A stretch of 64,000 nt of DNA from Pseudomonas sp. (GTDB taxonomy: Bacteria > Pseudomonadota > Gammaproteobacteria > Pseudomonadales > Pseudomonadaceae). The DNA lies in NCBI RefSeq assembly GCF_030150285.1, contig NZ_JASLGE010000077.1:42864-106863 (forward strand), read 5' to 3'. This document shows positions 26,153 through 35,575 of this stretch, piece by piece (the first letter of the stretch is position 1; every line of letters begins with the position of its first letter). The position numbers and the translations under genes are program-made. The notes under the pieces are model-generated. The model did not search any database, was not told where the DNA came from, and worked only from the letters and a program-made list of their open reading frames with translations.

Positions 26153-26791
26153 TCAATCGTCGGAGGTCTTTTGCTTGAATTCGCAGAGGTCCTCTATGCG
26201 GCAGCTGCCGCAGCGAGGCTTGCGTGCCTGGCACACATAGCGGCCATGCAGAATAAGCCAGTGATGCGCATCCAGCAGGAACGGCTTGGGAACGAATTTC
26301 ATTAATTGCTTTTCGACCTCGACAACATTCTTGCCAGGAGCAATACCGGTTCGGTTGCTGACCCTGAAGATGTGGGTATCTACAGCCATCGTTAATTGCC
26401 GGAAAGCTGTATTGAGCACAACATTGGCAGTCTTGCGGCCTACACCTGGAAGCGCCTCCAGTGCCTCTCGTGTTTGAGGAACATGGCCATCATGGCGCTC
26501 AATCAGCAGGCGACAGGTTTCAATGACGTTCTTGGCCTTGCTGTTGTAAAGACCGATGGTCTTGATGTATTCCGACAATCCCTCTACGCCCAGAGCGAGA
26601 ATCGCTTCAGGCGTATTCGCGACAGGAAATAGCTTGGCCATTGCTTTGTTCACGCTCACATCGGTCGCTTGAGCAGACAAAATCACGGCAATCAGCAGTT
26701 CAAAAGGCGACGAATAGGCGAGTTCTGTTTTAGGCTCAGGGTTGTCTTCGTGAAATCGGCGAAATATTTCAAGACGCTTTGCGGCATTCAT
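26153..26791 (-). CDS. nth: endonuclease III
   Basis: A 212-residue base-excision glycosylase/AP lyase removing oxidised pyrimidines. It has the helix-hairpin-helix LPGVGRKTANVVL with the catalytic Lys, the later catalytic Asp in VDTHIFRV, and the C-terminal 4Fe-4S ligands in the C-X6-C-X2-C-X5-C pattern. It lies 66 bases downstream of the RnfB-like gene. Confidence 0.97.
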   Translation of the reverse strand: MNAAKRLEIFRRFHEDNPEPKTELAYSSPFELLIAVILSAQATDVSVNKAMAKLFPVANTPEAILALGVEGLSEYIKTIGLYNSKAKNVIETCRLLIERHDGHVPQTREALEALPGVGRKTANVVLNTAFRQLTMAVDTHIFRVSNRTGIAPGKNVVEVEKQLMKFVPKPFLLDAHHWLILHGRYVCQARKPRCGSCRIEDLCEFKQKTSDD

Positions 26792-26857
26792 GGTTAAAGA
26801 ATTTTCCCTGAAAAGACAGCGCTACATACGTCGGTACGCTTGCCTTGTGGCCAATAT

Positions 26858-27850
26858 CTAGTGTGCGTTGCAGTCATCCAAACCTTTAAGTGTCAACTCG
26901 GCCTGTGTGACGGCCTCATTCAGCGCTGACAGTTGTGTCTCGAGCAGCCCTTGGTCGATGGCTTTCCTGAGTTCTGCACGGCGCATGGCGAGCTGAATTT
27001 TAGCGCGCTTGAGTTCAGCCGTGTTCACCAAAGGCGTCGGTGCTGCGGCCTCTGTGCTGTTCTCCAACTCAGCCAGTGCCCGCTCCGCTGATTCAAACTG
27101 CTCTTGAAGAAGCACCAGTTGTGACTGCTGAGGCGCCGTAGGGGGGTGCCCAAATGCTTTAAGCGATTTGTTCAACTGTGCGCGGGCCATTGCTAGCGTG
27201 ACTTTGGCTCTTTTAAGCGCTGCGTCCTGAAGGCTGGTATTGGTAGCCAATGACTCATCACGGTGTTTTGCGTTTACAGGTGCTGCTGGTGGTTGGGAGC
27301 GGGCCAAGCGTTCCGTCTGGCGATGTTGTTCATGCCTGTGCAGGCGTTGGGTACGTTGCTCAAAACGGCCGCGTGCATGGTCACGTTTCTGGGCGCGTGC
27401 CATGTAGTGTTCGGTGCTGTGAGCGAGCCCACCCACGATAGGGGTGACATTGGCCGGCAGCGGTCGCATCTCGATGCAGTCCACGGGGCAGGGGGCTACA
27501 CAGAGATCACAGCCCGTGCATTCATCGACAATAACGGTGTGCATGAGCTTTGCGGCACCGAGAATTGCATCGACCGGGCACGCCTGGATGCATTTGGTGC
27601 AGCCAATGCATTCGGCTTCGCGAATAAAGGCGACTTGCGCAGGGGCGCTGCCTCGCTCGGTGTCCAGTGCTATTACCGGAATATTGAGCAAGTGGGCCAG
27701 CGCAGAAAGGGTTTCGGTACCGCCTGGCGGGCATTTGTTGATGGCCTCACCTTGAGCAATACCTTGAGCATAGGGTTTACAGCCGGAGTGGCCGCATTTT
27801 CCGCACTGGGTCTGCGGCAGAAGTGAATCAATACGTTCAATCAGGCTCAT
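26858..27850 (-). CDS. RnfB/RsxB-like ferredoxin lacking its membrane anchor and partners
   Basis: A 330-residue protein. Residues 16, 19, 24 and 40 are the four Cys of the RnfB-type 4Fe-4S domain. Cys81/84/87/91 and Cys111/114/117/121 form two ferredoxin clusters. The N-terminal membrane helix found in typical RnfB is absent: the protein starts directly with MSLIERIDSLLPQTQCGKC. The roughly 190-residue C-terminal extension is helical and has a repeat (212–231 and 280–299, LKRAKxxLAM-A/R-RA-x-L). No rnfA, C, D, G or E is next to it. I chose the ATG at 27850; the upstream 19 residues look non-coding. It may donate electrons to a partner elsewhere or in nth-linked repair. Confidence 0.85.
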   Translation of the reverse strand: MSLIERIDSLLPQTQCGKCGHSGCKPYAQGIAQGEAINKCPPGGTETLSALAHLLNIPVIALDTERGSAPAQVAFIREAECIGCTKCIQACPVDAILGAAKLMHTVIVDECTGCDLCVAPCPVDCIEMRPLPANVTPIVGGLAHSTEHYMARAQKRDHARGRFEQRTQRLHRHEQHRQTERLARSQPPAAPVNAKHRDESLATNTSLQDAALKRAKVTLAMARAQLNKSLKAFGHPPTAPQQSQLVLLQEQFESAERALAELENSTEAAAPTPLVNTAELKRAKIQLAMRRAELRKAIDQGLLETQLSALNEAVTQAELTLKGLDDCNAH

Positions 27851-28005
27851 AGTGAGATCAATCCAGCAACAACGGGCCGCACCCGGGCGCACACTGAGAC
27901 TGCGCAAGGATCAAGGCGGGTACGGTGATCAAGTATCAGTGTCAAGTCAGCCATGCAGGGTAGTGCCCTTGGGGAGCGCGGCTGAAAGAAAGCGACAACT
28001 GATGA

Positions 28006-28039
28006 CACCCGCTAACAGCTCGCGGACTGTTAGCGGGTG
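28006..28039 (-). terminator. hairpin downstream of metG
   Basis: Perfect 13-bp arms (CACCCGCTAACAG / CTGTTAGCGGGTG) with an 8-base loop lie 13 bases past the metG stop. There is no T run, so it may protect or end the transcript with help from Rho. Confidence 0.6.
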
Positions 28040-28051
28040 TGGGAGGTGATG

Positions 28052-30103
28052 TTACTTGATGCGCTGACCCGGTTTGGCACCGCTGTCGGGGCTTAACAGG
28101 TAAATTTCTTCACCGCCGGGGCCGGCTGCCATCACCATGCCTTCGGAGATTCCAAAGCGCATTTTGCGCGGTTTCAGGTTGGCAATCATCATGGTCAGGC
28201 GACCTTCAAGATCGGCTGGGTTTGGGTAAGCACTTTTGATTCCCGAAAATACAGTGCGTTGTTCATCACCGATATCCAGTGTCAAACGCAGCAATTTATC
28301 GGCACCCTCAACCGCTTCCGCCTTGAGGATAAGTGCTACTCGCAGGTCGACAGCCGCAAAGGCATCGAAATCGATCTCAGCTGCCAGGGGGTCTTTCACC
28401 AATTCGCCGTTGCCTGCGGGTGCTGAGGCACCTGTATCGGTCTGGCTGGCTGCCAAGTCTTGTTTCGAGGCATCGGTCATGGCTTGAACCTTGACCGGGT
28501 CGATGCGGGTCATCAGCGGCTTGAATGCATTCAGCGGGTGATTGCTCAGCAGAGTGGTGTGATCGTTCCACGTCAACGGCGCGACATTCAAGAATGCTTC
28601 AGCATCGGCTGCCAGTGCAGGTAATACAGGTTTGAGGAAAATGATCAACTGACGGAACAGGTTGATGCCCAAGGCGCAGACCGCCTGTACTTCGTCTTGT
28701 TTGCCTTCCTGTTTTGCCATTGCCCATGGGGCTTTTTCGGCAATCCATGCATTGGCGCGATCTGCAAGTGCCATGGTTTCGCGCATGGCGCGAGCGAAGT
28801 CACGGGCTTCATAAGCATCAGCAATGCTCGGTGCAGCGGCGAGGAAGGCCTCTGTCAGCTCGGGAGCTGCGTTGCCTTCGATCATAATGCCGGCATTACC
28901 TTTATGAATGAAGCCTGCGCAGCGGCTGGCAATGTTGACCACTTTGCCGACGAGATCAGAGTTGACCTTTTGTACGAAGTCTTCGAGGTTCAGGTCCAGG
29001 TCGTCGACGCCACGGCCGAGCTTGGAGGCGTAGTAATAGCGCAGGTATTCCGGCGAAAGATGATCAAGGTAAGTGCGGGCCTTGATAAACGTCCCGCGTG
29101 ACTTGGACATTTTTTGACCGTTGACGGTCAGGTAGCCGTGGACGTTGATGGCTGTCGGCTTGCGATAGCCGGCACCTTCGAGCATGGCTGGCCAGAACAG
29201 GGCGTGGAAGTTAACAATGTCCTTGCCGATGAAGTGGTACAGCTCGGCCGTGGAATCCTTGGCCCAGTACTCATCAAAGTTCAGCTGTGGGCTGCGCTCG
29301 CACAGGTTCTTGAAGCTGGCCATGTAGCCGATCGGCGCGTCCAGCCACACGTAGAAATATTTTCCGGGTTCGCCGGGAATCTCGAAACCAAAGTACGGTG
29401 CGTCGCGGGAGATGTCCCACTCTTGCAGGCCGCTGTCCAGCCATTCGGCAAGCTTGTTGGCGACGGCATCCTGCAAGGTGCCGCTGCGGGTCCAGGTTTG
29501 CAGCATTGCCTGGAAGTCCGGGAGTTTGAAGAAGAAGTGCTGGGAGTCCTTGAGGACCGGGGTAGCCCCCGAGATCGCTGACTTCGGGTTCTTCAGGTCG
29601 GTTGGCGCGTAGGTCGCCCCGCATTTTTCGCAGTTGTCACCGTACTGATCATCAGTGCCGCACTTGGGGCAAGTGCCCTTGATGAAGCGGTCGGCCAGGA
29701 ACATTTTCTTTTCCGGGTCGAAATACTGAGTGATAGAGCGGGTTGCGATATGGCCTGCTTCGCGCAACTTGATGTAAATCTCACTCGACAGCTCACGGTT
29801 TTCTTCAGCGTGGGTCGAATGGTAGTTATCAAAGTTGATGTGAAAGTCGGCAAAGTCGGCGCAGTGTTCCGCCTGGACATTGGCGATCAGTTGCTCAGGT
29901 GTAATGCCTTCTTTTTCAGCTCGCAGCATGATTGCCGAGCCGTGGGCATCGTCTGCGCAGACATACGTACATTGATTGCCGCGTTGGTTCTGGAAGCGCA
30001 CCCACATATCGGTCTGGATGTACTCAAGCATATGACCAAGGTGGATGGAACCATTGGCATAGGGCAGGGCGCTGGTGACGAGGATCTTGCGTGGCTCGGA
30101 CAT
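28052..30103 (-). CDS. metG: methionyl-tRNA synthetase
   Basis: A 683-residue class I synthetase. The HIGH motif reads HLGH, KMSKS is intact, and the zinc knuckle CPKCG…CEKCG is present. The C-terminal 110 residues form the tRNA-binding (Arc1p/EMAP-like) domain used for dimerisation. It is divergent from mrp. Confidence 0.97.
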   Translation of the reverse strand: MSEPRKILVTSALPYANGSIHLGHMLEYIQTDMWVRFQNQRGNQCTYVCADDAHGSAIMLRAEKEGITPEQLIANVQAEHCADFADFHINFDNYHSTHAEENRELSSEIYIKLREAGHIATRSITQYFDPEKKMFLADRFIKGTCPKCGTDDQYGDNCEKCGATYAPTDLKNPKSAISGATPVLKDSQHFFFKLPDFQAMLQTWTRSGTLQDAVANKLAEWLDSGLQEWDISRDAPYFGFEIPGEPGKYFYVWLDAPIGYMASFKNLCERSPQLNFDEYWAKDSTAELYHFIGKDIVNFHALFWPAMLEGAGYRKPTAINVHGYLTVNGQKMSKSRGTFIKARTYLDHLSPEYLRYYYASKLGRGVDDLDLNLEDFVQKVNSDLVGKVVNIASRCAGFIHKGNAGIMIEGNAAPELTEAFLAAAPSIADAYEARDFARAMRETMALADRANAWIAEKAPWAMAKQEGKQDEVQAVCALGINLFRQLIIFLKPVLPALAADAEAFLNVAPLTWNDHTTLLSNHPLNAFKPLMTRIDPVKVQAMTDASKQDLAASQTDTGASAPAGNGELVKDPLAAEIDFDAFAAVDLRVALILKAEAVEGADKLLRLTLDIGDEQRTVFSGIKSAYPNPADLEGRLTMMIANLKPRKMRFGISEGMVMAAGPGGEEIYLLSPDSGAKPGQRIK

Positions 30104-30284
30104 GGGGCTCGGCTACTTGATGAGACGGTGGTCGGCCACTATAAAGCGCCGGGCAATATATTTCACCCCGTGGGTGTGTATCTGGCGGCTTCTGGTGTTT
30201 TTAGGGGCTTTAAAGCCTGCTTTGACCGCTCGAGAAGGGGTAGGATAGCGGCCTGTTTTACATCAGTCTTTACGGGAGTTGCCC

Positions 30285-31379
30285 ATGAGCGCAGTCAATC
30301 GCGCAGCGGTGGAGGCCGTCCTTCGCCAGTACACCGACCCATATTTGAATCAGGATCCTGTCAGTTCCGGTTGTGTGCGCAGTATTGAGGTTCAGGGTGA
30401 GCGAGTGACCGTTCAGCTTGAGTTGGGATACGCGGCCGGCCTGTTCAAGAGCGGATGGGCGCAAATGTTGCAAATGGCCATCGAGCAGATCGACGGTGTG
30501 GCTTCGGCCCGGGTTGAGGTCACGTGTGTTATCGCGGCGCACAAGGCGCAGGCGCAAATTCCGGGCCTGGCCAATGTGAAAAACATTGTCGCGGTGGCTT
30601 CTGGCAAGGGAGGCGTGGGTAAATCCACCACGGCGGCCAACCTGGCGTTGGCGCTGGCGCGCGAAGGTGCGCGGGTGGGGATTCTGGATGCCGACATTTA
30701 CGGCCCCAGTCAGGGTGTCATGTTTGGTATTGCGGAGGGTACGCGCCCGAAAATTCGTGATCAAAAGTGGTTTGTGCCGATTGAAGCTCACGGCGTAGAA
30801 GTCATGTCCATGGCTTTTCTGACAGATGACAACACGCCGATGGTCTGGCGCGGCCCGATGGTCTCTGGCGCGCTGTTACAACTGGTCACTCAGACGGCAT
30901 GGAATGACCTGGATTACTTGGTAATCGACATGCCGCCCGGTACGGGTGATATCCAGTTGACGCTGGCGCAGAAGGTTCCGGTGACCGGTTCGGTGATTGT
31001 AACGACGCCGCAGGACCTGGCTTTGCTGGATGCGCGCAAGGGTGTTGAAATGTTCCGTAAAGTGAACATTCCCGTGCTGGGGGTTGTGGAAAACATGGCC
31101 GTGCACATTTGCTCAAACTGCGGTCATGCAGAGCATTTGTTCGGTGAAGGCGGCGGTGAAAAGCTGGCGACTCAGTATGGCGTTGAGGTGTTGGCCTCGT
31201 TACCGCTGTCGATGGCGATCCGCGAGCAGGCCGATAATGGCAAGCCAACGGCAATCGCAGACCCGGACAGCCCTGTGGCATTGATGTATCAGGAGTTGGC
31301 CCGCCACGTAGGTGCGCGAATTGTGCTGCATGAAGCGGCCTCACAGGCCATGCCTACGATCACCACCAGCGACGATTGA
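30285..31379 (+). CDS. mrp: Mrp/ApbC iron-sulfur carrier ATPase
   Basis: A 364-residue protein with an N-terminal DUF59-like domain (about 1–85) and a ParA-type ATPase whose deviant Walker A GKGGVGKS is at 107–114. The CSNCGH motif carries the bridging Cys pair that holds a 4Fe-4S cluster between subunits. It loads clusters on apo-proteins. I chose the ATG at 30285 with GGGAG 7 bases upstream. Confidence 0.95.
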   Translation: MSAVNRAAVEAVLRQYTDPYLNQDPVSSGCVRSIEVQGERVTVQLELGYAAGLFKSGWAQMLQMAIEQIDGVASARVEVTCVIAAHKAQAQIPGLANVKNIVAVASGKGGVGKSTTAANLALALAREGARVGILDADIYGPSQGVMFGIAEGTRPKIRDQKWFVPIEAHGVEVMSMAFLTDDNTPMVWRGPMVSGALLQLVTQTAWNDLDYLVIDMPPGTGDIQLTLAQKVPVTGSVIVTTPQDLALLDARKGVEMFRKVNIPVLGVVENMAVHICSNCGHAEHLFGEGGGEKLATQYGVEVLASLPLSMAIREQADNGKPTAIADPDSPVALMYQELARHVGARIVLHEAASQAMPTITTSDD

Positions 31380-31390
31380 GGGTGGGGTAT

Positions 31391-31418
31391 TCTGCGGGGG
31401 CGAAACCGCTCCTGCAGA
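31391..31418. repeat. REP-like imperfect inverted repeat
   Basis: TCTGC…GGGGCG-AAA-CCGCTCC…GCAGA just past mrp. It resembles a degenerate REP element. Confidence 0.45.
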
Positions 31419-31455
31419 TTGCGCAAGATTCCGGTTCGGGTTTGTTGCGGGCAAT

Positions 31456-31485
31456 AAAAAACCCCGCTTTGAGGGCGGGGTTTTT
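31456..31485. terminator. bidirectional terminator between mrp and the cold-shock gene
   Basis: ACCCCGC and GCGGGGT arms flanked by A and T runs lie between two converging genes. Confidence 0.9.
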
Positions 31486-31501
31486 ACTGGATCAGTACAA
31501 G

Positions 31502-31711
31502 TTAGATAACTTGAACTTCCTCAGCTTGCATGCCTTTCTGACCGCGAGTAGCGATGAAAGAAACCTGTTGGCCTTCTTTCAGGCTTTTGAAGCCGTCGGA
31601 TTGGATTGCTTTGAAGTGAACAAACAGGTCGTCACCGGATTGTGGAGTGATGAAGCCGAAGCCTTTTTCATCGTTGAACCACTTAACGGTACCAGTTTGG
31701 CGATTAGACAT
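31502..31711 (-). CDS. CspA-family cold-shock protein
   Basis: A 69-residue single cold-shock domain. The RNP1 motif KGFGFI and RNP2 motif LFVHF bind single-stranded RNA or DNA. It opens RNA structure at low temperature or in stationary phase. The length and acidic/aromatic pattern fit CapB/CspA-type Pseudomonas proteins; the exact paralogue cannot be told. A long AT-rich leader upstream is typical of cold-shock mRNAs. Confidence 0.95.
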   Translation of the reverse strand: MSNRQTGTVKWFNDEKGFGFITPQSGDDLFVHFKAIQSDGFKSLKEGQQVSFIATRGQKGMQAEEVQVI

Positions 31712-32063
31712 GGTGTAACTCCTTGGACAAAGATAACTGCGACTCAGGAAAAGCCCTGGCCGAGACTGAGTGCAAAGAGCAGGAAAAATTCTTGGAGATG
31801 GTTGGATCGAAATTCAACATATCGTGTAGAGATTCTCAGTGACACAAGCAGCACAGTGGCACCACCTTAACCCTTTTTGCCGAACGTGCAAAGGGTCTTT
31901 GCGAAGGTTTCTCTAAAAACGTGACTGGTGGTTGCCCTCACGCCCTGTATTTACGGCTTCATGAGCTATTTTCTAGTTTTTTGCCGTAGATTTTTGAACC
32001 GGGACCGAGTGGGCGGTAAGATGCGGATCAGAATTTTCTACCTCGTTATTCAGGACACCCGCC
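31712..32063. other. csp–dcd intergenic region
   Basis: A 352-base divergent region. The left half is the probable structured 5' leader and promoter of the cold-shock gene. The right half holds the dcd promoter. I see no other gene. Confidence 0.55.
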
Positions 32064-32630
32064 ATGAGCATCAAACCAGACAAGTGGATTCGCCGCATGG
32101 CGCAAGAGCACGGCATGATCGAACCTTTCGTCGAGCGTCAGGTGCGTGAAGAAGGTGCAAACCGTCTTATTTCTTACGGTGTATCGAGCTACGGTTACGA
32201 TGTGCGCTGCGCCAACGAATTCAAGGTGTTCACCAATATCAACTCGGCCACGGTCGACCCCAAGAACTTCGATGCTGGCAGCTTTGTCGACGTTACCAGT
32301 GACGTCTGCATCATCCCGCCCAACTCCTTTGCCCTGGCGCGTACCGTTGAATACTTCCGTATTCCGCGCAATGTGTTGACCATTTGCCTGGGTAAAAGCA
32401 CGTATGCGCGTTGCGGCATCATCGTTAACGTGACACCGCTCGAGCCTGAGTGGGAAGGTCACGTGACGCTGGAGTTCTCCAACACCACCACGCTGCCCGC
32501 CAAAATCTACGCCAATGAAGGCGTCGCGCAGATGTTGTTCTTTGAGTCGGATGAAGAGTGTGAAGTGTCCTACAAGGACCGTGGCGGCAAATATCAGGGC
32601 CAGCGCGGTGTCACCTTGCCGCGCACCTGA
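32064..32630 (+). CDS. dcd: dCTP deaminase
   Basis: A 188-residue enzyme turning dCTP to dUTP for thymidylate synthesis. The SSYGYDVR and KSTYARCG motifs and the catalytic Glu in TLEFSN are present, and the length is as usual. A clear trimeric dUTPase-like fold pattern is seen. Confidence 0.96.
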   Translation: MSIKPDKWIRRMAQEHGMIEPFVERQVREEGANRLISYGVSSYGYDVRCANEFKVFTNINSATVDPKNFDAGSFVDVTSDVCIIPPNSFALARTVEYFRIPRNVLTICLGKSTYARCGIIVNVTPLEPEWEGHVTLEFSNTTTLPAKIYANEGVAQMLFFESDEECEVSYKDRGGKYQGQRGVTLPRT

Positions 32631-32725
32631 CGAACAGCGGGAATTCTTCAGCGAATCAGCACTCTACTGAGTGACCTTTCCGGTTGTGCACCATCGCGAA
32701 CCGGATCATTGCTCAGGAGTGCCCC

Positions 32726-32926
32726 ATGAAGATTGATCCCAGCATCCGCTCTCAACTGGCCAGGCTAGAGCCCAATCAAGTGGGGCTGCTGGCCTGGTCT
32801 TTATTGGCTTACCCGCAGTTGAGCGCAGGTGGAATTCCCGGCCAGCCTGATCCTGATACCCCTCAACCGACTGAGCCAGGCGTGCCTACCCGGCCTGACG
32901 AACCACCGCCCGTGCCTATGGCCTAA
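32726..32926 (+). CDS. small proline-rich protein of unknown function
   Basis: A 66-residue protein from the ATG at 32726 with a good AGGAG. The first half is a likely helix (IRSQLARLEPNQVGLLAWSLLAYPQL) and the second half is a Pro/Asp/Glu/Thr-rich tail with PxP repeats. No membrane anchor is clear. I do not recognise the family. A good RBS and sensible codon use support it. Confidence 0.6.
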   Translation: MKIDPSIRSQLARLEPNQVGLLAWSLLAYPQLSAGGIPGQPDPDTPQPTEPGVPTRPDEPPPVPMA

Positions 32927-32961
32927 ACGGGGAGCGGGCGGGGCGGGTCGGTTTTCAGCGT

Positions 32962-33726
32962 TTATTTGAGGTTGCCGCTCAAAAACTGACGCAAGCGATC
33001 GCTTTCGGGGTTGTCCAGTACGTTTGCAGGCGTGCCTTGCTCTTCTATTTTGCCTTGGTGAAGGAACACTACCTGACTCGCCACTTGACGTGCGAAGTTC
33101 ATTTCGTGGGTCACCATGATCATGGTGCGCCCCTCCTCAGCCAGGCCCTGAATCACTTTCAGTACTTCGCCCACCAATTCGGGGTCCAGCGCCGACGTTG
33201 GCTCATCAAACAGCATCACTTCGGGTTCCATCGCCAAGGCGCGGGCAATGGCTACGCGCTGTTGCTGGCCCCCCGACAGAAACGCCGGGTATTGCGCCGC
33301 GACCCGTGCGGGCAGCCCTACCTTGTCGAGGTAGCGAAGTGCGCGTTCTTGCGCGTCCTTTTGACTGACTCCCAGTACTCTGCGCGGGGCCAGCGTGATG
33401 TTTTCCAGCACGGTCATGTGGCTCCACAGGTTGAAGTGCTGAAAAACCATCGCCAAGCGAGTGCGCAGGCGTTGCAGTTCATCATCACTGGCCACCCGCA
33501 TCCCATGCTTGTCGTTGACCATCCGAATGACGTGGCCATCCAGGCTCATCGCGCCATCGTCGGGTGTTTCAAGAAAGTTGATGCAGCGCAAGAAAGTGCT
33601 CTTGCCTGAACCGCTGGCACCGATCAGGCAAATCACATCCCCGTTGTTCGCTTTGAGCGACACGCCTTTGAGTACTTCGTTGTCGCCATAGCGTTTGTAC
33701 AGCCCGTCGACCGTCAGTTTGTACAT
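32962..33726 (-). CDS. aotP: AotP-like arginine/ornithine ABC ATPase
   Basis: A 254-residue HisP-type ATPase with Walker A GASGSGKST, signature LSGGQQQRVAIARAL and Walker B VMLFDEPTSALDPE. It energises basic amino acid uptake by the AotQM permease. I chose the ATG at 33726 (GAGG upstream), which gives the size of P. aeruginosa AotP. An upstream open frame to 33888 looks non-coding. Confidence 0.88.
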   Translation of the reverse strand: MYKLTVDGLYKRYGDNEVLKGVSLKANNGDVICLIGASGSGKSTFLRCINFLETPDDGAMSLDGHVIRMVNDKHGMRVASDDELQRLRTRLAMVFQHFNLWSHMTVLENITLAPRRVLGVSQKDAQERALRYLDKVGLPARVAAQYPAFLSGGQQQRVAIARALAMEPEVMLFDEPTSALDPELVGEVLKVIQGLAEEGRTMIMVTHEMNFARQVASQVVFLHQGKIEEQGTPANVLDNPESDRLRQFLSGNLK

Positions 33727-33733
33727 GCAGACC

Positions 33734-34855
33734 TCAAGGAGAAAGAAGATAGCCGCTGCGCCAGGCCTCGCGGCCCGCCACATGAGCGATGACCATGCCG
33801 GCAGTGGCCATTCGCCGTATCGAACGGGCATATAGCACGCCGGCGACGCGGGTGTAGATCGGTGTGACACTGTCGTTGATGGGGTCAATGATGTCGGCGA
33901 TCAGTTGGCCCGCGTCGAGGTGTTCGCCGGGTGTGGCGCAAAATACCAAAAGCCCGCCCACAGGGGTTGCAACCGGTTCTACACCGGCCAGCGGGGTTGC
34001 GGGGTGAAGCAAGGGAGGCAAGGCTTTGGGTTCACCGTCGATGGCACCCTGATTGATCAGGTAGTCGATCAGCGCTTGAGCATCTTGTTCGCCCAGGGCG
34101 TGGTTGACGTCGACCTGGCCGCGCAGTTCGACGGTGACCGAGACACTGCCTGGTGGGATATCGAAACAGTGCCCGTAGCGTTCTTTCAAGGCCCACCACA
34201 CCAGCGTGAAGCATTCATCGAATGACATGCCGCCCGAGTCTGTTGCCAGCAGGCTGGCGTGAGCGCCGAGGTAGCGTGCCAGGGGTTCTACCTGGGGCCA
34301 GGCGTGCGGAGTGGTGTACAGATGGGCCACGGCTTCAAAATCGCAGTGCAGGTCCAGCACCCAATCGGCATCGCAGGCCAGCCTCTGCAAGGTCAGGCGC
34401 TGTGAATGCAACTGCGTTGTCGGCACTTGAGCGTCCAACGCCGCGCGCAGGTGGCGGCGAATCAGGTGCGCATTGTGCTCGGCATCGTTATTCAGTAACC
34501 CTTCGAGCTCATCGCCGATCTGAGTGCTGAGGTCGAGGAAGTTGCGGTTAAAGTTCTGTCCGCTCCCCAGTTCGTAGCGACCCAGGGGGATGTCCATCAG
34601 CACTTGTTCCAGCCCCACCGGATTGGCCACGGGAACCACGACAATCTCGCTAATCAAGCGCCCTGCGGCTTCCAGGTCGCTCAGGTGCTGTTTGAGGTGC
34701 CAGGCCACCAGCATGCCTGGCAGTTCGTCGGCGTGCAGTGAGGCTTGAATGTAGACCTTGCCCTTGGGGTGTGCTGGCCCGTAGTGAAAGCTGTGGATGT
34801 GTCGCTCTGTGCCCGGGACAGCTGCCAGTAAGGCGTGGGTTTGATGTCGCTGCAT
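33734..34855 (-). CDS. aotO: AotO-like succinylglutamate desuccinylase/aspartoacylase family protein
   Basis: A 373-residue zinc amidohydrolase-type protein of the M14 AstE/AspA family. The YIQASLHADELPGM and VLDLHCD blocks hold the His, Glu and His that bind zinc. It sits between aotM and aotP as in P. aeruginosa aotJQMOP, where it is not needed for transport. Its substrate is unknown. Confidence 0.85.
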   Translation of the reverse strand: MQRHQTHALLAAVPGTERHIHSFHYGPAHPKGKVYIQASLHADELPGMLVAWHLKQHLSDLEAAGRLISEIVVVPVANPVGLEQVLMDIPLGRYELGSGQNFNRNFLDLSTQIGDELEGLLNNDAEHNAHLIRRHLRAALDAQVPTTQLHSQRLTLQRLACDADWVLDLHCDFEAVAHLYTTPHAWPQVEPLARYLGAHASLLATDSGGMSFDECFTLVWWALKERYGHCFDIPPGSVSVTVELRGQVDVNHALGEQDAQALIDYLINQGAIDGEPKALPPLLHPATPLAGVEPVATPVGGLLVFCATPGEHLDAGQLIADIIDPINDSVTPIYTRVAGVLYARSIRRMATAGMVIAHVAGREAWRSGYLLSP

Positions 34856-34864
34856 GAAAAAATC

Positions 34865-35575
34865 CTAGTGGGCCGGGCCGAGAAAGGCCAGCCAGCGGCG
34901 TTCGGCCAGCCGAAACAGGCCAACCAGAATAAACGTGATACATAAATAGATAATGGCTGCGATACCGAATGACTGGAAGGTTAAAAAAGTGGCGGAGTTA
35001 GCATCCCTTGCAACTTTCAACACGTCAGGCAACGTGGCGGTAAACGCTACCGTGGTCGAGTGCAGCATCAGAATCACCTCATTGCTGTAATACGGCAATG
35101 AGCGTCGTAGGGCGGAAGGTATGATGACGTAGGCGTACAGCTTCCAGCCACTGAGCCCGTAGGCTTTGGCCGCTTCAATTTCACCGTGGGCCATGCTGCG
35201 GATTGCCCCGGCAAAAATCTCCGTGGTGTAGGCGCAGGTATTAAGGGCGAAGGCCAGAATCGTGCAGTTCATTGCGTCCCGGAAGAACGCATCCAGGACT
35301 GGCTGGGCGCGTACCGCGGCGAGGCTGTAAATGCCGGTGTAACAAATCAACAACTGGATATACAGCGGCGTACCGCGAAACAGGTAGGTGTAAAACTGCA
35401 CGGGCCAGCGTACCCGGCGCTTGGGGGATACTCGGGCAATCGACAGCGGAATGGACAGCACAAAGCCAATCACCAACGCGGCCGTCAACAGCCATAACGT
35501 CATCGCCAGGCCCGTGATGTGATAGCCATCGGTGTATAGAAATGGCCGCCAGTATTCCTGCAGCAGTTCGATCAT
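34865..35575 (-). CDS. aotM: AotM-like arginine/ornithine permease
   Basis: A 236-residue HisM-type inner-membrane permease with the EAA coupling loop (EIFAGAIRSMAHGEIEAAKAYGL). Its start overlaps the aotQ stop by 4 bases. It forms the channel with AotQ. Confidence 0.9.
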   Translation of the reverse strand: MIELLQEYWRPFLYTDGYHITGLAMTLWLLTAALVIGFVLSIPLSIARVSPKRRVRWPVQFYTYLFRGTPLYIQLLICYTGIYSLAAVRAQPVLDAFFRDAMNCTILAFALNTCAYTTEIFAGAIRSMAHGEIEAAKAYGLSGWKLYAYVIIPSALRRSLPYYSNEVILMLHSTTVAFTATLPDVLKVARDANSATFLTFQSFGIAAIIYLCITFILVGLFRLAERRWLAFLGPAH

